This document shows positions 34,379 through 45,004 of a stretch of 64,000 bases of DNA, piece by piece; the first letter of the stretch is position 1; every line of letters starts with the position of its first letter. The notes under the pieces are model-generated. The model was given only the letters and a program-made list of their open reading frames with translations, ran no database searches and had not been told where the DNA came from. The translations under genes and the position numbers were made by a program. This DNA is from Cyprinodon diabolis (taxonomy: Eukaryota > Chordata > Actinopteri > Cyprinodontiformes > Cyprinodontidae). The DNA lies in assembly GCA_030533445.1 (NCBI GenBank), contig CM060064.1, positions 46,933,787 to 46,997,786 on the forward strand. The letters are read 5' to 3'.

Positions 34379-35589
34379 ATCAGACTGGATGGTATGGCAG
34401 GTCGTAACACTGGAGATCATGGCTTAAGTTTATATTGTAGAGTAAACTTCACATATGTTCTTGGTGAATCATAGCTATTGAAATTAGATATTTAATAAAA
34501 CACTTTTAGATAAATTATATAACAAAAAGTGCAAATTATTATTTTTAGTTTTTTTTTTTTTACATAACAGCATTTCATTATCAGGTGCATTTTCAAACAG
34601 TGTAGGTTCGAGTCCAGGCCAGGAATAAACAATTAAGGGTAACAATTAAAAGTAAAACAAAGTAATCCAGGAGGATTGATGTTTTTTTTCCAATCAAGAA
34701 ACTTCCTACAACATTGAAAAATTTGAGTTTCTGTCAGTGGAGTAAAGAAATGGAACAGCTGGGAAAATGGAAAAACCCAGATTCACAAGAAAATGAAATC
34801 TATACGGAGTTGAAGAGTAAAAAGAGTAGGTTGTTCTCACAGGAACACAGCTTCTATATGCTTTATATCTCATTTAGACACAACAGACCTAAAGAAGGTG
34901 GAGAAAAAGTGATGCTGTGAAGGAAACAGGAGGAAAAGACCAAGTATTCTAACTGTCAAGCAGCTAAAGGTTCAGGTCTGTGTTTGGTGCTGATGACAGT
35001 TTTTTTCCTCCATCTTTACCTGCTGATCAGTTCCAGTCACATCACTGCTAAAAACCAGCGGTGGAGCTCAGGTTCTGGAGCAGTTTCAGTCTTGGCTGTA
35101 AAGCAGATCCTTCCGGTGTGGACTGGTTTGATGGCTCAGTGAGGATAAAACCCGTCCTGCAGACAGAAGCCCACTCCTCGTCCCTGCAGAGTCTTTATTT
35201 GCAGACGTGAGAAGCTGGGGGGGGCTCTGAGACACCTGACAGCACCGGAGACGGGCTGAAGTCTGATCTGCAGGTGAACCCTGGTGGCTTTTAGGTCGGT
35301 GAAGCGAGGCGAGCAGCTGTCAGACACGTGGGTCAGAACAGGACGAAGTGCTCCCTCATTGGAAATGTAACTTCTTCCTCTCACAACTATTCCTGTTTTC
35401 CTCTGCATGTCAGCCTGTTTTATTTTCTCCATTGCACCAAAGGATTCACTCAGGCAGACCTGCAAGGTTAGACCTTTGGCTATGACTCCCTCAGGTTCAA
35501 CGTTCTTCATCATGTCTGCTTGTTGAGCTTCTTGCATCGAGTTTTATAAAAGCTGGATGTGAGACCCTGCTTTTAGGGCGTTGGTCAGA
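34379..35589. other. No gene firmly recognised
   Basis: Contains a T run (34548-34561) and a perfect B-box-like GGTTCGAGTCC at 34605-34615, without the rest of a tRNA or SINE. A 133-codon minus frame lies at 35136-35537. Its composition is protein-like and not repeat-like, but no domain is recognised and there are no splice sites I would defend. Confidence 0.45.
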
Positions 35590-36355
35590 GTCTCTGCTGC
35601 CAAGAATGGGTTGGAACGGGTCAGAACTGGTCAAAAGAAGTGTTGAAGAAAACACGTCAGAACAGGCAGTTGAGAAAGGATCATAACGGGTCGGAGGCAT
35701 AAAGGGTAAGAACAGGTCTTAACGGGTCAGAACTGATCATAACAGTTCAGAATTAATCACAACAGGCCACACGGGTCATAACGGGTCACAACAGGTGGGA
35801 AATGGATCAGAACGGTTTAGAACAGGTCATATTGGGCCAGCACAGGTTGGAACAGGTCAGAACGGGTGGGAACAGATCAGAAAGGGTCAGAACAGGTCAT
35901 AATGCATCAGAACAGGTTATAACGGGTCAGAACTGGTTGGAACGGGTCAGAACAAGTCATAATGGGTCATATCTGATCATAACAGTTCAGAATGAATCAG
36001 ACCGGGCCATAATGCATCAGAGGGTCATAATGGGTCGGAATGAGTCATTACGGGTCACAACAGATTAGAACGGGTTGGAATGGATCAGAACGAGTCATTA
36101 TGGTTCATAACATGTCAAAACAGGTCAGAACAGTTCAGAACGGGTTGGAACGGGCCAGAAGGGGTGGGAACAGATTAGAACAGGTCACAACAGGTCAGGA
36201 CGGTTTACAACGGATTGCAACGGGTTAGAACAAGTCATAATGAGTCATAACAGGCCAGAACAGGTTAGAACTGGTCAGGACAGGTGAGGACAGGTCAGAA
36301 CGATTCAGAATGGGTTGGAACGGGTCATAACGAGTCATATTGAGTCAGACCGTGG
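35590..36355 (+). repeat. Degenerate decamer array (GGGTCAGAAC / AGGTCATAAC)
   Basis: Roughly 75 units of 10 bp, with cores GGTCA, GGTTGGAAC and GATCAGAAC. Because the unit is 10 bp and contains AGGTCA or GGGTCA, neighbouring units form hexamer direct repeats spaced by four bases. One example is AGGTCA-CAAC-AGGTCA at 36182-36197. The array stops where a truncated LTR begins. Confidence 0.92.
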
Positions 36356-36377
36356 ATGGTTGCCTCATTATCTGAGG

Positions 36378-37069
36378 ACTCTTAAGCTGCTGACTGTCAC
36401 TACCTTGACGCCAGAGTGTGTGCCAGTTTTGGGTACTCTAGCCAAGCTGAGTTTAGCAGAGTCTAACTGAGTCCTTGTCTCCCTGAGCCCTAACCTTATT
36501 GGTCTTGTCTTTGCCTCTCAGCAGGAAGTCATCCTGCAAACTGGATGTTTGGGCCTTCTCCCTCTGGAAGGATTGTTTGAGCTACACACAGAGCAGGGGA
36601 TGCAAACTGGATGTTTGGGCCTTCTCCCTCTGGAAGGATTGTTTGAGCTACACACAGAGCAGGGGATAAATCTCCACATGAACAGTTCAAGTATTTCAGG
36701 AAATTTAAGTAGCAGTCAGCTCCATCGCTCCGCAGGAACCAACCAAAACCCGAGTAAAACCTGTCCGCCCTCCAAATAGCCAACCAAGTTCTGGAATAAC
36801 TCACACCGACTGGATTCTGGGAAGGACACCTTTTCCCTGGAAACGTGAGTCCCGTTTCAGTCTCTGATTTTGCAAGTCGTTGCTCAAGTTTCCCACTGAG
36901 CGTGAACTGAACACTGATCTTCCCTTCTCACTTCCAGTTCCAGTTCACCAGCGTTCTAATTAATACTGGATCCAACTCATCGTGCTTTCAATAAACCTGC
37001 TAAACCTTTTCTCTGGTTTTCTGAGTGGTTTCCTGCATGTCGGTCAGATCCCTTAAAAAGAACATGACA
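36378..37069 (+). mobile_element. Family A LTR, 5'-truncated, with an internal 66-bp duplication
   Basis: Begins at AAGCTGCTGACTGTCACTACC, about 120 bp into the family A consensus, and runs to AAGAACATGACA. A 66-bp segment (TGCAAACTGGATGTTTGGGC...) is present twice in tandem at 36535-36600 and 36601-36666 with no differences seen, so the duplication is recent. Confidence 0.8.
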
Positions 37070-37143
37070 CACAATGAATGAAAGAGTGATTTGAGCACTA
37101 ATCATGGTCAAACCACAACTTCTGTTCAAAATATAAGAGTTTA

Positions 37144-37472
37144 TTAACTCTTATATTGTTCAGCTGGCTGATGATAGGAGATACTTTGTTCCTCTGTGAT
37201 AGGGTGGGGGGTGTGGTGATATCTGGAAGGGATCATCTCTATAACTGAAATGTATGTTTTTGGAAGCTGGAATCTGAGTCCACCACCTCTGTTTAAAGTT
37301 GTTTTTTCTCTCTTAACATAGATGGCTTCCTTCACGCTCCTCTCAAACCACCTATTTTCTTTATCCAGAATTTGAACATTCTGGTCCTCAAAAGAATGTC
37401 CTTTGTCCACAAGGTGTAGGTGTACTGAACAGCATATAACACTCCGCTCATATTCGGTCTGGGGGTTTTATC
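37144..37472 (-). pseudogene. Penelope-like element: GIY-YIG endonuclease C-terminal fragment
   Basis: The minus strand encodes RPNMSGVLYAV (start of a GIY-YIG-type domain). After a deletion comes HLVDKGHSFEDQNVQILD, then RWFERSVKEAIYVKRE and LNRGGGLRFQLPKTY. This order is characteristic of the C-terminal endonuclease region of fish Penelope-like retroelements. The usual Cys-rich linker and the IGET-type motif between the two parts are missing. The upstream reverse transcriptase is absent, so it is a relic. Confidence 0.75.
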
Positions 37473-37584
37473 TTAAGGATGCACTAGCCTCTGTTTAAGG
37501 GTTTAGTTTGATTTGAAATGTACTGGAATTTTGTGTTTGGAGAAAATCCTCTTGATTTTTTTCAGAGACTCCAGCTTGTTGCTG

Positions 37585-37635
37585 GATAGATAAAGATAAA
37601 ACCCCCAGACCGAATGTGAGCAGAGTGGTATATGC
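37585..37635 (+). pseudogene. Inverted second piece of the same Penelope-like endonuclease
   Basis: The plus strand here reads DKTPRPNVSRVVYAV, the same peptide block as the minus strand at 37426-37472 and about 90% identical in DNA. The two pieces point away from a ~110-bp spacer, forming an inverted repeat. Confidence 0.65.
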
Positions 37636-37649
37636 TGTATACCACCTGA

Positions 37650-37839
37650 TCTCCTCCTAGAGTTTCTGGTTCCGGTTCACCAGGCCGCTGGATTTTCCCA
37701 AGCTGAGAATCCCCTTGGTTTTGTCTCTCTGTGTTAAACTTTGTCTCTTTGAGTTCCATTCAGTCAATAAACTGGTTAACTTTACCCTGCCTCTGAGTGG
37801 TGTTCTGCATGTGGGCTACTTTAAAACCCCATCATGACA
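37650..37839 (+). mobile_element. 3' end of an LTR related to family A
   Basis: GGTTCCGGTTCACCAGG, TCAATAAACTGGTTAACTTT, GTGGTGTTCTGCATGTGGG and the terminus CCATCATGACA match the 3' third of the family A LTRs. It adjoins the inverted Penelope piece. Confidence 0.7.
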
Positions 37840-38720
37840 CTTTTTCTAGGTGTTAGTTAATTTGCATAGTTGCTCTTAAATAAAGACATTCCAAGAAAAT
37901 AAATAGTTTATATATATAAAATGTATGAAGCTGACTAATAGCTTCTCCATTATTAAACTGGTACATTATTTTTTTAGGTTTGTGACACAATATTGGACCA
38001 TGCAAAACAGATTTACCTTCACTAAGCCTCAGAAGGGCAAGATTTATGTACAAAAAGGAAACCTGGACATAAAATTGTTTTGTTTTTATAGTGTTTTTAT
38101 AATGTTTTTTGTTGCTCGGTTTCATATAAATATACTTGTGTAATAACTTGGTCCCCCCCCTCCCCCCCGCAGAAAATTCACCAGACGCCTCTGATTCACG
38201 TCATAACTGAAGCTCTGAAGCTGCTGCTTCTCCACAGACAAAGTTCTGTTTAATCACAGCTTGTTGTTTTGCCAACTTCTAAACTCCATCAGCTCCATAA
38301 TTCTCATTGCGTCTGCTAATGAGCAGCACTCTGTTTCTGGGGGAAGCTAAATGCTTTATGGGCTAATTAAAGCAGAGATTAACACCGAACCCTCGTTAGG
38401 TCGCTTCATCACAGCAGGTCGTCCAACAACCAGAGGAGAGGACGTGGGAGAGGTGAGGTGTCTCCATCCCTGAGCAGCTCCAGGATCATCTGTAGGATAA
38501 TCATCGGATATCCCAAACATTTCAGCCCTGAAGCCCCTAAAATACTCAAATTTGAATGATCAGAATCGAAGATGGAGAAAACAAATTTTGAAGTAGGAAT
38601 GCTCTTAAGAGGTTTGTTGATGGTTCTGCAAAAAAGATGTTTTAATTTAGCCCTAGAAGGATGATTCATCGTCCACCCAGCCTGCTCTGATCCTCCTTCT
38701 TCCACCTCCAGTAGTTATCC
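37840..38720. other. No gene recognised
   Basis: AT-rich first half and a C-rich patch at 38151-38168. Open frames such as 38409-38705 (minus) have no known domain. Confidence 0.55.
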
Positions 38721-38726
38721 TCTAGA

Positions 38727-38790
38727 GCAGGGGTCACCAGCGTGGTGCCCACAGACACCAAGGGGCCCTTGAGCACCACATGGGGGGCCC
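38727..38790 (+). mobile_element. hAT-like terminal fragment
   Basis: CAGGGGTCACCAGCGTGGTG resembles the CAGGGGTC(A/C)CCAA ends of Charlie/hAT elements and is preceded by CTCTAGAG. The opposite end is not found nearby. A similar CAGGGGTTCC start lies at 52233. Confidence 0.4.
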
Positions 38791-38829
38791 TTAGCATCTT
38801 GACTTGCAGAAAAAACAGGTCCAACAGGT

Positions 38830-39060
38830 GCTAGGCAGGCTAAAAAACCAGGAGGCGGAAAGAGGTCAATGCTGCATGCTTACTAACCAAGGCTTTCAGA
38901 CAATCTGGCACTGTCAACTAGTCAGAGTCCAGCTTAAGAAGGCTGGTTAACAGGTGAGAGGAATCAATGGTAATTAGGCTAAGCAGGAGCAGCACAGGAG
39001 GGCCAATTGGAGAGTTAGAGCAGGAGAGGAAGAGGAAAGAAATGACAAACACTAGTTGAC
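38830..39060 (-). mobile_element. LTR fragment of another gypsy-like family
   Basis: On the minus strand it begins TGTCAACTAGTGTTTGTC at 39060 and continues through CCTAATTACCATTGATTCC and TCTCACCTGTTAACCAGCC. The latter is similar in arrangement to the LTR at 58843-59705. It is cut at its inner end. Confidence 0.45.
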
Positions 39061-39144
39061 AAAAACAACCAAAAAAAATGTGCATGTAAGTGTGTGCACA
39101 AGCCCATTTCTCCTTGTGCACGCTCTGTTAAAAGTTGCTGTTCT

Positions 39145-41766
39145 TGGGGGGGCGGTTCTGGTTGGGTGGCCTGCGCGGGATGGGTGGGCCCCGGTCCTGG
39201 GGGGGGCTCTTGCTGGGGGTGGTCCGGTCCGTGTGCGGGGTGGGGGGCCGGACTTGAAGCAGGAATGAGATGGGTTGGTGTGGTTGTGTCGCCGCTCCCC
39301 TCCCCCCACATCCGGATTTTAGGTTCACTTATTGGGTCATCCGATAGTCCCGGGACCAACCACCGGTGTCACCGGGTTTTTGGTCCTGGTATTATTGGAT
39401 GTGAGTGTTATGTGTGAATGTGTGTCTGCGTTGTTATTTTCTTTATTTATTATTATTTTTTTATTTTATTTTATTTTATTTTTTTTCCCTCTGTGGTACG
39501 AGTGGGGGCACTAGGGAGGGAAGGCATGATTGAGATGGTGAGTGTTCTTTTTTTTTTCTCTCCAAGGTTGGGGTCTCAACCGCACTCTCTCCCAAATACA
39601 TCTCAAGTCTCCGCTAAGTGCGGAGCCCATTCCCCCCGTCCTGCTCTCCCTCCGCTGGCTGGCGTCGGGGCTCACCGGTGCACTGGTGGAGCTCGGGGTC
39701 TGGGGGTGGATGCCCGGGGGGCTGCTGGCTCATTCCTGGCGGCCTCTCCGCTGGCCCCGGCCGGCCGGGGCATTGCTGGGGCTCCTCTCTGGGGGTCGGG
39801 AGCCCTTGGGGCCTCGGATCCCTGGGGCCCGGGACTGGATCCACTTCGGGTGGGGCTGGGTGTTGTCCGGGTATTTTCGGTGTTGGTGCCGGTGCCTTCG
39901 CTACGATGCCGGTTCCTGGGCGGTGCTTTTTCCTATGCCGGTTCTGTGGTATCGGTTCGGGGGGGAGGGGAGCTGCATGGCATGGTGAGGTGCGAGTCTT
40001 GGGTCTTGTTTTGGGCTCCGGTTTTTCCACTTGCATTTCTCCTCTTGCATATTTATTTTAATTGTAATTAATTAATTAATTAATGTATTTATTTATTTTT
40101 TCTTCCTCGGTGGGGGGGAGCGGTTGCGGGCGGTATCTGGTCTGGTGTCCCCTGTCGCATTGTGGGGGCTCCTTTTTTTTTTTTTTTTTTTTTTGGGGAG
40201 ATTGGCATGTCTGTTTTCTCGGGGGCGGGCGGGCCTGCTGGGTGGGGGTCCTGCTGGCGGCGCGCCGCTGGTGTGTGGGGGTCTGGGCGGCTCCGGCGGG
40301 GGTGGTGTTGGGGGGCCGGTGTGGACGGGCTGGCTGCGCTGATTGGGTATTCGGGTGGGTTTTCCCTCTTGGAGGCATGGTGGAGCTGCTTTGTTCCCGC
40401 TGATCGCGGCGGGTGTGGCTGCGGGGCGGGTGGGGGTTGGAATGGCTCTGGCCGCCGCGTGTCGGGGCCTGATGCTGGCGGCGGGGAGGGGCGGCTAACG
40501 TGGCTGTGCTGCTTTGGCTTCGTCCGGTGGGGGAGCGGCGTGGTTCGATCCGCTCTGGCTTTGTGCTGCCCCTCGGGCTGCTGGGGGAGGGGGTGGTTGT
40601 GCCGGCTGCGGTCTGCTCTTCTTGCGGTTTTGCGCCGGGCAGCTTTTCTGCTCTTGGGTTGATTCTGTGCGCGGTGTGTTGCATTGCGCGCTGTTGGCGT
40701 CGGTCTTGGTGGGGTGGGGCTGTGCTTTTGGCCAGGGGGGCGTTTTGGGGGTTCGCGGCGGATGCGCATGGGCCCCGGCCGCAGGCGGGGCCGCCTGTGT
40801 CTTTTTCCTGGGTGGTGCAGTCGCGGTGGGTGTTGCAGCCGGTCGCCGGGGCTTGGTGCCGGGGGGCGGGCGTGTTTCGGTGCTCTGTGGGGCTGGGGCG
40901 TTTCGGTCGGTGCCGTGGGGGGGCCGGTGTTCGGTGCCCGGCCCTACTTCAGGGTGGCCGACTGCCGGCGGAGCCCGCGGACTCGTCCCCGCGGCTCCCC
41001 GAGGCGCCGGCATGGCGGTGGCTGGGGGGCTTTTTCGGGGCTGTCTCTCCTCCTCCCTTGGTGGGGGTCTGATTTCCGGGGCTGGCCCCTCCTTGGCGCC
41101 TTCGCTCTTGGGGTCCCTTTGGGCGCCTGGGGCTTTGGGTCTCCCGGCGCTGGACTCAGTGCTCTGGGGGGTGTGCCTCTCCGGCTCTCCACAACCACTA
41201 TTGAGCATTTTTTCTATGGTTAAAACTTTACATGCACAAGTTCACCCTCACAAACAACTACAGGTGCTAGGCTTCAGGTACTTAGAGATTCACTTCCAAA
41301 CAGAAACCCCACATTCATATCTTCAGGTAACACAGAGTACATGTCAGACTTAATAATATTACTTTAGCGATAGTTTCAAGGTGTTGCTTTATTGTATATC
41401 TCGTACCTGTCTTTTGGTTGTGCTGTTCTTCTTTCATCTCGTTACAGGTGATGAAGCAGACTGAAAATGTTTTGTCATTGTCTCCTTTCTATCTCCTCTT
41501 TCTTTTCTCTTTTTTTTTCCTTTTTCTTCTTCTGTTTTTCTACTCTATTTACATTGCAGTGTCCATATAAACTGTAAAACTCCCCGCATAATTATAATAA
41601 AGCAATTTATATGCATGAAACAAGCGGAGCAATATGGCAATTGCCATACCGCTACACTTGTGAAAGTAAAATCTGTTGGGCTCCTTTTGGCATCAAGACA
41701 ATTATTCTTATTGCCACAATGCCAGACAGGACACTGTAAAAAAAAAGATAAATAAAAATAAATAAA
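39145..41766 (+). mobile_element. GC-rich retroposon, copy 2, with target duplication and A-rich tail
   Basis: The segment is flanked by TAAAAGTTGCTGTTCT at 39129-39144 and 41767-41782 and ends in a TAAA/AAATA-rich tail (about 41737-41766). Both are hallmarks of target-primed reverse transcription. The 5' end is GGGGGGGCGGTTCTGG, the point where copy 1 also ends, so 2.6 kb is probably full length. It is modular: GC block, T/A hinge (39437-39490), GC block, (AATT/TTTA) hinge (40040-40105), long GC-rich block with a T20 run (40173-40194), then a 3' part ending CAGACAGGACACTGT. No reverse transcriptase, endonuclease, gag-like finger or RNA polymerase III box set is evident. Open frames (39418-40071, 40514-41353 on the plus strand; 40495-41208 on the minus strand) are Gly/Pro/Arg-rich and probably compositional. 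Confidence 0.82.
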
Positions 41767-41782
41767 TAAAAGTTGCTGTTCT

Positions 41783-42571
41783 CAAAGCTCATACAAGCAT
41801 ACTGTGTACGACCCCTAAATCCCTCTATCACTATATAGAGCGGGGACTATATAGTGAACTTAATAGTGAACTCAGTTAACTGACCGTTCGGACAGATGAT
41901 CACTACTTTTGGCTCCGTTGGTTGCGTAACTCCTCCTCCACCCCGCGGCGCCTGCACCATCTTTGCTATTAGTCGCCACTGTCGGGTAGCGGCAGCCTAT
42001 GGTGACAGCGGGCCGCTGTTACAGCAAATCCCAGAATGCTTTGCGAGGCGAGCTCTTCTCGTAAAGCATTCAAAGAACCGCTGTGAGAAAGGTGAGCTTC
42101 AATGAGTGTCTGAAACCATAGCTCTCCACAGACATATGCCTGAACGTGTGGATGCACAGAAAAAGACAGTTAAAAGGACGAGCACGTAGGACGGCCTTAC
42201 GTAAGCATATCACCAGAATGATTGACAGTTAGGAGGACCACTTATTTAGCTGATCCACCCGGAAATAAAAGACTGTCCTTTATACCTTTAATCTAAAAAA
42301 GAGAAACTTTAAACAAAAAGACAAAAATAGTAAATTTAAAAACACAAAAAGCAATCTGGAAAAAAATGTGTTGTTCGATTTTGGAATTTTTTTCTCTTTT
42401 CTATTTACCTATCTACCTTGAATGGATCTGATCCTTCACAGAGCGGATGACCTCCAGCTCCGTCTGCGGGGAACTCATCAGCTGTTTCCAGGTCAGGATG
42501 TGACAGACCCAGATTTGTCTCCATTTCATGGGATGTTCTGCAGCTTCAGCTCAGAAACAGCCCCTGACTCC
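41783..42571. other. No gene recognised
   Basis: Contains CTATATAG-type palindromic sequence near 41832-41860 (ACTATATAGAGCGGGGACTA), probably part of a small DNA transposon. A CCCCGCGGCGCC patch lies at 41941. No ORF is supported. Confidence 0.5.
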
Positions 42572-43585
42572 CCACGGCGTCTGGGGGCTCCAGCATAGTG
42601 GTGGCTGGGGGACTTCCTCTGGGCCTTCTCTCCTCCTCCCTTGGTGGGGGGGGCAGATTTCCTGGGCTGACCCCTCCTGGACGCCTTTGCTCTTGGGATC
42701 CCTTTGGGCATCTGGGGTCTTGGGTCCCCCGGCGCTGGCCTCGGTGCTCTGGGGGGCATGTCTTTGGCTCTTCACAACCACTATTGAGCATTTTTCCTTT
42801 GGATAAACTTTACATGCACATGCACTCACTTAGAGATTCACTTCCATACAGAAAGCCCATATTCTTAAGTTCAGCTACTACAGTACACTGGAAAAACGAT
42901 CTACAAATCAGTAAAAATTTCTTGAATTAAGCGTATTTATCCTTAATTTAAGTAGCTAAATGAAATAGTTTACAAATGGAATGAGTATTTTTATTAATAA
43001 AATAAGATAATTAGATGATATGCACTTGAAATATGACCATGCAATTGTGTTTTCTTATTTTAAATCTAAATTGTCTTGTTCCATTGGCAAAATGTCTCTT
43101 TTAAAAGAACAAATGCAACTCATTTTAAGAAAAGATGACTTATCTAGATTAAGATTTTTTCCAGTGTATAGATGTCAGATTAAATAATACTACTTATACT
43201 TCAGCGATAGTATCAAGGTGTTACTTTATTGTGTCTCTAATACTATAACCGTTGGTCGTGTTGTTCTTTTTACATCACTTTCCAGGTGAGGAGGCAGACT
43301 GAAGTTTTTTTTTATCGTATTCTCCCTCTAATCTCCTCTTTCTTTCATCTTTCCTCCTTTTTTCTGTTTTTCCTTTCCTGTTCTACTTTCCCATTGCAGT
43401 GTCGAAATAATCTGAAATACTCTCTGCATGAATTATATTTAAGCTATTTATATGCATAAATCAAGTGGAACACTATGGCGATAGCCGTACTGCTCCACTT
43501 GGGAAAGTGAAATCTGTTGGGCTCTTTTTGGCATCAAGGCAATCATTCTTATTGCCACATTGCCAGACAGGACACTGAGAGGAAA
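42572..43585 (+). mobile_element. GC-rich retroposon, copy 3, 5'-truncated and older
   Basis: Follows copy 2 from about 41005 to its 3' end: TCTCTCCTCCTCCCTTGGTG, CCACTATTGAGCATTTTT, GTCCTGTCTGGC-complement and the terminus GCCAGACAGGACACTGAG, then AAATAAATAAG. Divergence from copies 1 and 2 is clearly greater than between those two. A MITE has inserted at 42886-43166. Confidence 0.75.
42886..43166. mobile_element. MITE with CACTGGAAAAA ends and TA duplication
   Basis: CACTGGAAAAA at 42886 is inverted as TTTTTTCCAGTG ending at 43166, with TA on each side (42884-42885, 43167-43168). The AT-rich body with TTGAATTAAG is familiar from small Tc1/mariner-like fish MITEs. It interrupts retroposon copy 3 and so is younger. 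Confidence 0.8.
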
Positions 43586-44999
43586 TAAATAAGACTCGTC
43601 TTCAGTTTCCAGCAAAAAAAAAACAAAAAATCAACAACCTTCAGCTGAACTATGGAGGAACTAAACTAAAGAGCTTCATGTTTTGTCAGCAGATTCAGGC
43701 CCATTAGCCTCCAGCCATCTACTGATGATAACGGGGATCATTCTTCCTTTCCTTGTTTGGGGGCCTTGGTGAACGTTAACGCTGTGCGAAGAAAAGAGAG
43801 CCTGAAAATATGATTTCAGGCTCTCATTCATTACCTAAACCAACAGTCGTCGGGTTTCTGTGTGTTCTGGGAGGAGGAAGTCTCCACGCCACAGCTTCCA
43901 AATGCTCTCGCTGATGGAGGCCCATTCGGCGCCCACAGCTGCCCGTTAACGTCCTGAGAGAGTTGAGCTCGGCGGAGGATGAATGCCTTTTGCTCTGCAC
44001 CTGATTACTGCTCCGCCGCTGCAGCAGCTGAGCCAATAATGAATATTATCTTTCATTATCGGGGACAATAAACCGTCCTCCTCTGTCTTCTCCTCAGCTC
44101 TTCAGGCTGTAATAACTGAGCACGAAGCTGGGCTGGAGGAGGCGTTCATCATTTAGAAACATTTATGGCCTCCTTCTCTACTTCAGTCAAACACAAACAG
44201 ACTCACATCACAGATGCATCACGACTGAATGAAGTGTCCAGGGAGCGATGAAGGCCACAGGAGGTGAGAGCGCTCCGCGGATTATGATGATGATGATGGA
44301 CGTCACAGAATCTGATGGAGAAGCATTCACAGATTCACAGCTGATAAACAGTCACGTCGGGGGCTGCTGAGTTGAACTCTGAAAACAGATGGACAGTAGG
44401 AGGAGAGGACAGCAGAGTCAGATGCTCCACAGACAGTTTCTAAACTCAGAAACTTTACAGGATCCTGCAGAACCGGTGTTCTGTCAGACCAGCATACCAT
44501 CAGTCAATACGCATTTGCAAGACGTCAGATTTCAATCGGCGTGTTTCCCTTTAGTCATGTACAAAAAAAACTATTTAAGGTTTGAACGACATACGCTTAA
44601 AAAAAAGAAATTAAATTGTGGTTCATGTTGTTCATGGCTAAAGAGATACACGCCACTTGAGGTAGTTTAAAGTCTATTTTTCGAGGACATCTGGTCACCC
44701 TACCATTTCAAATTGATGTTTCAGTGAGTGAGTGCTTGTTGCTATGATGCGTCTTTGCTCAGCAGGATCCGTCTGTTTCCAACCTCCTGCACTGAGTCCA
44801 GAGGGCATCCAATCACAGAGCGTACACTGTACGATTTTTTGCCCTTTTCAGGCAAATTTTTCTATCCGGTTGACTTTCAGTCTGATCGTGCATCATGTAG
44901 TGTACAGAGGGTGGGGGTGCTAAGAGTGAAATGGAGTTCTTTCTGTCAAACTGACAGACCGTAGTAGCCAGTAGCCAGTCCAGTACAAAAGAAATCCTA
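43586..44999. other. No gene recognised
   Basis: Single-copy-looking DNA with short unsupported frames (43824-44036 minus, 44389-44670 plus) and a small ATG triplet run at 44284-44298. Confidence 0.55.
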
Positions 45000-45004
45000 G
45001 TCAC

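Noticed and set aside
34605..34615. GGTTCGAGTCC, a perfect tRNA B box
   Set aside because: No A box at the proper distance, no cloverleaf and no SINE body around it.
39418..41353. Several long Gly/Arg/Trp-rich frames in the GC-rich retroposon
   Set aside because: They overlap on both strands, differ between copies by frameshifts and show no domain. GC-rich DNA explains them.
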